DNA from: Nocardioides oleivorans
GTDB lineage: Bacteria; Actinomycetota; Actinomycetes; Propionibacteriales; Nocardioidaceae
Assembly (NCBI RefSeq): GCF_004137255.1
Contig: NZ_SDWT01000001.1
Span: 1,364,001 to 1,428,000, forward strand
Direction of reading: 5' to 3'
Length of the DNA: 64,000 bases
Each line of letters opens with the position of its first letter. The first letter of the stretch is position 1. Both the position numbers and the translations under genes were made by a program. Below the pieces are notes generated by a model. The model ran no database searches. It was not told the DNA's origin and saw only the letters and a list, made by a program, of their open reading frames with translations. Below are positions 58,832-64,000 of the stretch, piece after piece.

Positions 58832-58950
58832 TTCGTCGTTCCCGCCCCGCTGCGCCGGCGGCTCATCCAGGCGACCGGGAGGCGTGACCGGGCGTCGGAC
58901 CCGCCTCGGGACCTGCCCGAGTTGTGTGTGCAACGTGCCCATTTCAGCGC

Positions 58951-58987
58951 TCGATGCTCGCCAATATATTGCATATAAGAGCATCGA
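58951..58987. promoter_or_regulatory. AT-rich promoter with nested palindromes before the hydrolase gene
   Basis: TCGATGCTC (58951-58959) and GAGCATCGA (58979-58987) are perfect inverted repeats. Between them lie the palindrome CAATATATTG (58962-58971) and CATATAAG, a -10-like box. Such AT content is rare in this genome. An unlinked repressor is probably the binder. Confidence 0.55.
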
Positions 58988-59005
58988 CCACTGAAGGAGA
59001 CCCCC

Positions 59006-59716
59006 ATGGACACCACTGCAGGAGCGATCAGGAACGTCGTCCTGGTGCACGGCGCGTTCGCCGACGGATCGGGCTGGCGCCTGGTCCACGACCACCTCAC
59101 GAGCCGCGGCTACCGCGTCTCGATCGTCCAGAACCCGCTCACCTCGTTCGACGACGACGTCGCCGCCACCCGCCGGGTCCTCGACCGGCAGGACGGCCCG
59201 ACCGTCCTCGTCGGGCACTCGTGGGGCGGCACCGTCATCACCGAGGCCGGCAGCCACGACAAGGTCGCGGGCCTGGTCTACGTCGCAGCGCTCGTGCCGG
59301 ACAGCGGCCAGACCTCCGGCGAGCAGTACGAGGGCTTCGCCGCGACCCCGGACTTCGTCATCGACATCGGCGAGGACGGTTTCGGGTTCCTCGACCACGA
59401 CACGTTCAAGACCGGCTTCGCCGCGGACGCCACCGACGCCGAGGCCGCCTTCATGCGGGACTCGCAAGTCCCCGTGAACATGGCCGTCTTCGCCCAGCCC
59501 GTGACCCGCGCGGCCTGGCACGACAAGCCGAGCTGGGCGGTGTACGGCACCGAGGACAAGGCGTTCGACCAGGCCATGCTCCGGCACATGGCCGAGCGCG
59601 CCGGCGCCACCGTCACGACCGTTCCGGGCAGCCACGCGGTGTACCTCACGCAGGCCGAGGCGGTCGCCGAGGTCATCGTCCGGGCCACCCAGGACGCGCT
59701 GGTCGCCAGTCGCTGA
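59006..59716 (+). CDS. Alpha/beta hydrolase (EstC-like)
   Basis: 236 residues. The oxyanion part VVLVHGAFADGSGWR and the nucleophile Ser72 in VGHSWGGTVITEAG are clear; the catalytic His is in GSHAVYL and the acid is probably the Asp in YGTEDKAF. It resembles small esterases of the pyrethroid-hydrolase/salicylate-esterase group; the natural substrate is unknown. ATG with GAAGGAGACCCCC upstream. Confidence 0.88.
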   Translation: MDTTAGAIRNVVLVHGAFADGSGWRLVHDHLTSRGYRVSIVQNPLTSFDDDVAATRRVLDRQDGPTVLVGHSWGGTVITEAGSHDKVAGLVYVAALVPDSGQTSGEQYEGFAATPDFVIDIGEDGFGFLDHDTFKTGFAADATDAEAAFMRDSQVPVNMAVFAQPVTRAAWHDKPSWAVYGTEDKAFDQAMLRHMAERAGATVTTVPGSHAVYLTQAEAVAEVIVRATQDALVASR

Positions 59717-59722
59717 CACCGG

Positions 59723-61594
59723 TCAGGTGGCGCGCTCCGCGGGTGGTCCTGCCAGCTCGCCCGGCCAGGTCCCCGTGCGCGCCTGGTGCACCTTGAGCGC
59801 CAGCTGGAGGGGGAACCACTCGGCGGGGTCGTGGACGTCGAGCCCGCCCAGCCGGGAGGCCCGGGTGAGCCGCTGGTTGAGCGTGTTGCGGTGGATGATC
59901 AGCTCGCGCGCCGCCGCGCTCTGGCTGCGGACGTGGAGGAACGCGGCCAGCGTGTCGAGGAGCTCGGTGCGCTTCACGCGGTCGTACTCGGCGATGCGCG
60001 CCACCGCGACGGCGTACCGGTCGGGCACGGTCGCGGCACTCGAGACGCGGCTGAGCAGGAGGTGGTGGCCGACGTCGTCGAGGGTGAAGACCCCGGACGG
60101 GTTCGCCATGGTGCTGCCGACGATCATCGCCTCGCGAGCCTCGGCGAGCCCGTCGCCGAGCTCCTCGAGCGAGGACACCGGTCGCGACAACCCCACGGTC
60201 AGTGCCGCCCCGGTCGAGGACCGCAGCGTGGCGCACGCCTCGACCAGCGCGAGCCGGAGTGCCTCCAGCGAGCTGCGTCCCGATGTCCACGGCACGACCG
60301 CGACGACCTGGTGCGGGGTCGACGCGAACAGGGTGTCGCGAGGCAGTCCGGCCGTGCGGGCGAGGTGGTCGGAGAGGCCGCCCTCGAGCGGGGCCGGGGA
60401 CATCCCGGCGGGTGTCAGGCTCGCGACGGCGGGGAGCCCGGTGAGGCTGGCCACCGCGATGACGTGCGAGCGTGCGCGGTCGAGCCCCACGGCCGTGGCG
60501 CGCCGGACCAGCTCGTCGCTGCCGAGGCGGCCCGACGTGAGGTCGCGGAGGAACCAGCTCAGGGCGTTGCGCTCCTCGAGCCCGTCCAGCGCGATCGTGA
60601 GCTTGATGGCCGTCGCCACCTGGTGCGCGATGGTGCGCACCACGTCGGGCCCGGGCGCGCCGAACCCGCGTGGGTCCAGCCGGTAGCAGGCCATCGAGCC
60701 GAGCTCGTCGGCGCCGACGCGGACGGCTGCCGTCGTCACGGCCCGGGCGGACCCCTCGAGGGCCCGCGCCACCCGGTCGGACGCCACCTGCCAGGAGATG
60801 CGCGAGCGACGCAGCTCCAGGTCGATCTCGAGCAGCGCGGGACGGAGGGAGGCGAGTGTCGCGGCCACACCAGGGTCGCTGGCCGGACCGGTCTTGAGCA
60901 CCATGCGGTCCGCGCCCGACGGATCGGTGACGACCGCGACGGCCACGTCGGCGTCGGTGGCGCTGCGGGCGAGCTCGGTGGCCCGGTCGACGACGGTCGC
61001 GACGGGCACCCGACCGGTGACCATCGCGGCCAGTGCGTGGACGCCGTCCAGGTCCCGGGCGGAGCGCTGCGCCGCCCCGGCCAGCCGTTCCCTCTCGAAC
61101 GACGCCGCGACCATGGCGGCGACGTCCTCGACGAGGCCCACCTCGAAGTCCGCGAACCGGTTGCCCGTGGTCGCCCACACGGTGATGCACCCGACCAGCT
61201 CGTCGCCCGCCGAGACGATGGGGACCGAGAAGATCGCCCCGTAGCGCTCCTCCCCGATCCCGGGGTAGGCGAGGAACCGAGGGTCCCGAGCAGGCTCGTC
61301 GGCGACCAGGTAGCTCTCCCGCGACGCGGCCACCCAGCCCGTGACGCCGGACCCGTAGGCGACGCGCAAGGAGCCGACGTGCGTCGCCGCCGGGCTCTCC
61401 GTGGCGCCGACCAGGACCAGGTCGTTGTCGGTCGGGTCGTAGGTGTAGAGGTAGACGTCGCGATCGGGTCGCCCGCACGCGACCGCCTCGGCGACCCGGG
61501 TGAGGACCACCCTCGGGTCCGGGTCCGATCCCAGTGCCCGGGCGACGCCACGCAGCACCTGGAGCTCGAGCAGGGAGGTGGCCGTCGTCGGCAT
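59723..61594 (-). CDS. PucR family transcriptional regulator with GAF domain
   Basis: 623 residues. A GAF domain (about 20-170, SGVTGWVAASRESYLVADEPARDPRFLAY) senses a small molecule, a central GGDEF-like PucR region follows, and the C-terminal helix-turn-helix (about 545-605) reads LAAFLHVRSQSAAARELIIHRNTLNQRL in spaced form. Such regulators usually control catabolic genes. Divergent from a lipoprotein gene; converges on the hydrolase. Confidence 0.9.
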   Translation of the reverse strand: MPTTATSLLELQVLRGVARALGSDPDPRVVLTRVAEAVACGRPDRDVYLYTYDPTDNDLVLVGATESPAATHVGSLRVAYGSGVTGWVAASRESYLVADEPARDPRFLAYPGIGEERYGAIFSVPIVSAGDELVGCITVWATTGNRFADFEVGLVEDVAAMVAASFERERLAGAAQRSARDLDGVHALAAMVTGRVPVATVVDRATELARSATDADVAVAVVTDPSGADRMVLKTGPASDPGVAATLASLRPALLEIDLELRRSRISWQVASDRVARALEGSARAVTTAAVRVGADELGSMACYRLDPRGFGAPGPDVVRTIAHQVATAIKLTIALDGLEERNALSWFLRDLTSGRLGSDELVRRATAVGLDRARSHVIAVASLTGLPAVASLTPAGMSPAPLEGGLSDHLARTAGLPRDTLFASTPHQVVAVVPWTSGRSSLEALRLALVEACATLRSSTGAALTVGLSRPVSSLEELGDGLAEAREAMIVGSTMANPSGVFTLDDVGHHLLLSRVSSAATVPDRYAVAVARIAEYDRVKRTELLDTLAAFLHVRSQSAAARELIIHRNTLNQRLTRASRLGGLDVHDPAEWFPLQLALKVHQARTGTWPGELAGPPAERAT

Positions 61595-61655
61595 GGCTCA
61601 CCTTATCCGGCCCTCGGGGCCGCACCGAAGGTTTCAAACAGCCCGGAACCGGTGA

Positions 61656-61685
61656 TGCACCGGGTGCAACCGCGCGTCCTACGGT
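61656..61685 (+). promoter_or_regulatory. Palindrome and -10 box before the lipoprotein gene
   Basis: TGCACCGGGTGCA (61656-61668) is a perfect palindrome; TACGGT at 61680-61685 is a -10 candidate. The gap of 142 bases lies between divergent genes, so a PucR operator is possible. Confidence 0.5.
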
Positions 61686-61736
61686 GGGCGCGCCCGTCAG
61701 CAGCACCCGAGCACCACTCGACGAACAGGAACCTCC

Positions 61737-62060
61737 GTGACGAAGAACCGACCCGCCCAGCTCATCGCCGCCAGCCTGATGGCGCTCACCCTCCTCACCG
61801 GCTGTGGTGGCGACGGCGGCGGCCGCCCGTCGGTCGACGAGCTGTCCACCGCCTTCCAGGACGAGGACAACGTGATGAACCTGGGCCTCACGGAGACCCA
61901 GGCCGACTGCGTCGCCGAGGCCTTCCACGACTCCGACGTGTCCGACGAGACCCTCCAGGCCATCGTCGACAACGACGAGGACTACGAGGGTGGCGACGAC
62001 GACGAGAAGGCGCTCGAGAGCATCTCCACCGACTCGATCGCGACGTGCATGGCGGGCTGA
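61737..62060 (+). CDS. Small secreted lipoprotein, unknown function
   Basis: 107 residues: a signal peptide (about 1-21) with lipobox LLTGCGG, so Cys23 should be lipid-modified. The mature part is very acidic (EDNVMNLGLTETQADCVAEAF, DEDYEGGDDDEKA) and has two more cysteines that could form a disulfide. No family recognised. GTG start behind a GGAACC sequence. Confidence 0.8.
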   Translation: MTKNRPAQLIAASLMALTLLTGCGGDGGGRPSVDELSTAFQDEDNVMNLGLTETQADCVAEAFHDSDVSDETLQAIVDNDEDYEGGDDDEKALESISTDSIATCMAG

Positions 62061-62088
62061 TGTCGAGGACGACGCACCCGGCTCCGAT
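62061..62088 (+). promoter_or_regulatory. Candidate ECF42-type promoter of the second DGPF gene
   Basis: TGTCGA at 62061-62066 is followed after 18 bases by CGAT (62085-62088). The -35 box matches the TGTCGA pattern recalled for ECF42 promoters. It lies right after the lipoprotein stop. Confidence 0.5.
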
Positions 62089-62157
62089 GTAGCAGTGTGG
62101 GGCCGAACCGCGGCCCCGGCTGACACCGTCGGACACCGTCGGACACGAGGAGCACCC

Positions 62158-62538
62158 ATGAAGTACGTCGTCCTGATCCACTCCAACCCGCAGCCCTGGG
62201 GCCACCCCACCGGGGACTTCGTCGCCGAGCACCAGGCCCTCCCGGCCGAGCAGCGCCGGCAGCTCAACGACGCGTTCGAGACGCTGCTCGGCGAGCTCGA
62301 GGCGAACGGCGAGCTCGTCGGGGGCCAGGCCCTCGGTGACCCGGCCACGGCGAGGCTCTACCGCTGGGACGACGGCGCCGTCGTCACCGACGGCCCCTAC
62401 TCCGAGGCCAAGGAGCACCTCGCCGGGTTCTTCCTCATCGACGTCGAGGACCCGGCCCGCGCGGAGCAGGTCGGCCGTGCGTTCGCCGGTCCCGGCGAGA
62501 CGGTCGAGGTGCGCCCTGTGATGGTCCACGAGGACTGA
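62158..62538 (+). CDS. YCII/DGPF-domain protein (second copy)
   Basis: 126 residues with the motif DGPYSEAKEHLAGFFLIDV and C-terminal VEVRPVM. Similar in fold to the protein at 42.2 kb but distant in sequence and with a longer start (HSNPQPWGHPTGDFVAEHQALP). CGAGGAG precedes the ATG. Its sigma factor gene begins 4 bases after the stop. Confidence 0.88.
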   Translation: MKYVVLIHSNPQPWGHPTGDFVAEHQALPAEQRRQLNDAFETLLGELEANGELVGGQALGDPATARLYRWDDGAVVTDGPYSEAKEHLAGFFLIDVEDPARAEQVGRAFAGPGETVEVRPVMVHED

Positions 62539-62542
62539 GCGG

Positions 62543-63778
62543 GTGGCTTCGAGCGAGTCGCCCGAGCACGTGTGGCGCCGCGAGGCACCGCACGTGCTCG
62601 GCGCGCTCGCCCGGCGCTACGGCGACTGGGGCGACTGCGAGGACGCCGTGCAGGAGGCGCTCCTCGCCGCGCACGACCAGTGGCCCGGCGACGGCGTGCC
62701 CGAGCACCCGCGCGGCTGGCTCGTCCGGGTCGCGTCGCGCCGCCTCATCGACGCGCGGAGGTCGCAGGTCGCGCGCGAGTCCCGCGAGGAGTCGTACGCC
62801 GATCACGCCGGCGAGGTCGCGGAGGCACCGGCCGAGCGCGACGACACCCTCGACGTGCTCTTGCTGTGCTGCCACCCGGTGCTGACGCCGGCCTCCCAGG
62901 TCGCGCTGACCCTGCGCGCGGTCGCGGGTCTCACGACGGCGCAGGTGGCGGCCGCGTTCTTCGTGCCCGAGGCGACGATGGCGCAGCGGATCAGCCGCGC
63001 GAAGAAGACCCTGCGCGACCACGGCGTTGGCTTCGGCCGCGTCGATCCCGCCGAGCTGCCCGACCGGCTGACCGCGGCCCTGCGCGTGCTCTACCTCGTC
63101 CTCACCGAGGGACACACCGCCAGCGCCGGCGAGGACCTCGTCGACGGCTCGCTCGCGAGCGAGGCGCTGCGCCTGACGCGCGACCTCCACACCCGGCTGC
63201 CGTACGACGACGAGGTGACCGGGCTGCTCGCCCTGATGCTGCTCACCCATGCCCGCCGTCCCGGTCGGGTCGACGGTGCCGGCGACCTCGTGCCGCTGGC
63301 GGAGCAGGACCGCTCGCGGTGGGACGCCGCGGCGATCGTCGAGGGCGTGGGTCTCGTCGAGCAGGTCCTGCCGCGCGGACGGGTGGGGCGCTACCAGCTC
63401 CAGGCGGCCATCGCCGCGGTGCACGCGGAGGCGGCGACCTTCGAGGAGACCGACTGGGTGCAGGTCGTCGCGCTCTACCGGATGCTCGCCGAGCACTTCC
63501 CCGACCCGACCGTGACGCTCAACCTCGCCGTCGCGGTCGCCGCGGCGATGGGTCCCGAGGCCGGGCTCGCCGAGCTGGCCCCGCTGCTCGACGACCCGGT
63601 GCTGTCGGGTCGCCACCGGGTCCACGCCGTGCGCGCGCACCTGCTCGAGGAGTCCGGGGCGCTCGCCGACGCGCGGGCGTCGTACTCGACCGCGGCGCGG
63701 CTCGCGACCAACGTCCGCGAGCAGCGCTACCTCAACCACCGGCTGGCAGCCCTCGACGGGCAGGAGGCCCACGGATGA
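62543..63778 (+). CDS. ECF42-type RNA polymerase sigma factor with long C-terminal domain (second copy)
   Basis: 411 residues. Region 2: APHVLGALARRYGDWGDCEDAVQEAL and HPRGWLVRVASRRLIDARRS. Region 4: LTPASQVALTLRAVAGLTTAQVAAAFFV and QRISRAKKTLRDHG. The C-terminal extension (VLYLVLTEGHTAS, LPYDDEVTGLLALMLLTHARR, helical repeats ending YLNHRLAAL) parallels the first copy. GTG start. Its stop overlaps the next gene by four bases. Confidence 0.9.
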   Translation: MASSESPEHVWRREAPHVLGALARRYGDWGDCEDAVQEALLAAHDQWPGDGVPEHPRGWLVRVASRRLIDARRSQVARESREESYADHAGEVAEAPAERDDTLDVLLLCCHPVLTPASQVALTLRAVAGLTTAQVAAAFFVPEATMAQRISRAKKTLRDHGVGFGRVDPAELPDRLTAALRVLYLVLTEGHTASAGEDLVDGSLASEALRLTRDLHTRLPYDDEVTGLLALMLLTHARRPGRVDGAGDLVPLAEQDRSRWDAAAIVEGVGLVEQVLPRGRVGRYQLQAAIAAVHAEAATFEETDWVQVVALYRMLAEHFPDPTVTLNLAVAVAAAMGPEAGLAELAPLLDDPVLSGRHRVHAVRAHLLEESGALADARASYSTAARLATNVREQRYLNHRLAALDGQEAHG

Positions 63779-64000
63779 CGACTGACGACGACAGGTGGCT
63801 GGTGGTCGACGGCCGCCGCTGGCGGCGTACGGACCCCGCCATCCCCGACGACGAGCTCGCCCGGCTCAAGTCCCACCTGGGTCGGGGCAGGTCCGGGGTG
63901 CGCACGGCCACGACCGAGGCCGAGACGAAGGCGACCCGGCACCGCACGCAGCTGGCGAAGGTCGGGCTCGGGGAGCGCGGCACCCCGTGGTGGGAGCAGA
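63775..64000 (+). CDS. Conserved small protein, 3' end outside window
   Basis: 75 codons are visible and open to the edge. The sequence DDRWLVVDGRRWRRTDP, ELARLKSHLGRGRSGVRTA and LGERGTPWWE matches a small conserved protein common in actinobacteria, of unknown function; the WW near the edge is normally close to its end. The ATG overlaps the sigma factor stop (ATGA), so it belongs to the same operon. Confidence 0.75.
   Translation, partial: MTTDDDRWLVVDGRRWRRTDPAIPDDELARLKSHLGRGRSGVRTATTEAETKATRHRTQLAKVGLGERGTPWWEQ

Overview
The window is about 64 kb of very GC-rich DNA from an actinobacterium. Gene order, protein sequences and codon use point to the Nocardioidaceae (Nocardioides-like); that placement is inference, since no 16S gene is present. 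It spans the chromosomal replication origin. The layout parallels what is known around oriC in Mycobacterium and Streptomyces: cca, murJ, sigM, trx, parBA, rsmG, jag, yidC, yidD, rnpA and rpmH on one side, and dnaA, dnaN, gnd, recF, gyrB, gyrA, tRNA-Ile, tRNA-Ala, ppiA, crgA and the pknB/pknA/pbpA/rodA/pstP/fha cluster on the other.

Region by region. Positions 1-3.5 kb hold the class A PBP, PadR and ino1 block. Positions 3.5-12.5 kb hold cca and the divergent wall operon DUF6049-murJ-pseudokinase-sigM-anti-sigma; the pseudokinase that mycobacteria fuse to MurJ is a separate gene here. Positions 12.5-18.3 kb hold trxB and trxA, each behind a GGAAC-N18-GTT promoter and separated by a two-component system with an unusual two-unit kinase and a MarR/PH-protein pair. 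Positions 18.3-21 kb hold a GNAT protein, an aminotransferase and an acyltransferase. Positions 21-26.5 kb hold parB-parA-rsmG-jag-yidC-yidD-rnpA-rpmH in one direction, with three parS sites inside genes. Positions 26.5-29 kb are oriC with dnaA, and 29-38.5 kb are dnaN-gnd-recF-DUF721-gyrB-gyrA-DUF3566.

Positions 38.5-48.3 kb are more accessory: two tRNAs flanking a 41-residue DLW-39-like protein, a cysteine-rich MarR with AhpD and redoxin genes, LysE and TMEM175 proteins, a first DGPF/ECF42-type sigma pair, a siderophore-interacting protein, SURF1, DUF3817, cyclophilin and rhomboid protease. Intergenic hairpins and a remote DnaA-box cluster also lie here. Positions 48.6-58.5 kb are the cell division and wall phospho-signalling cluster (crgA, DUF881, then fhaA-fhaB-pstP-rodA-pbpA-pknA-pknB as one overlapping operon). 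Positions 58.7-64 kb hold tRNA-Leu, a hydrolase, a PucR regulator, a lipoprotein and a second DGPF/ECF42 pair.

The genes form three linked sets: replication and segregation (DnaA, DnaN, RecF, gyrase, ParAB/parS), envelope growth under Ser/Thr kinase control (PknA/B, PstP, Fha proteins, MurJ, pseudokinase, RodA, PbpA, class A PBP), and redox or stress circuits (sigM, trxB/trxA, MarR-AhpD-redoxin, two ECF42 pairs). Many starts lie 6-8 bases after a TAnnnT box, so leaderless transcripts look common. I saw no insertion sequence, prophage or CRISPR array.
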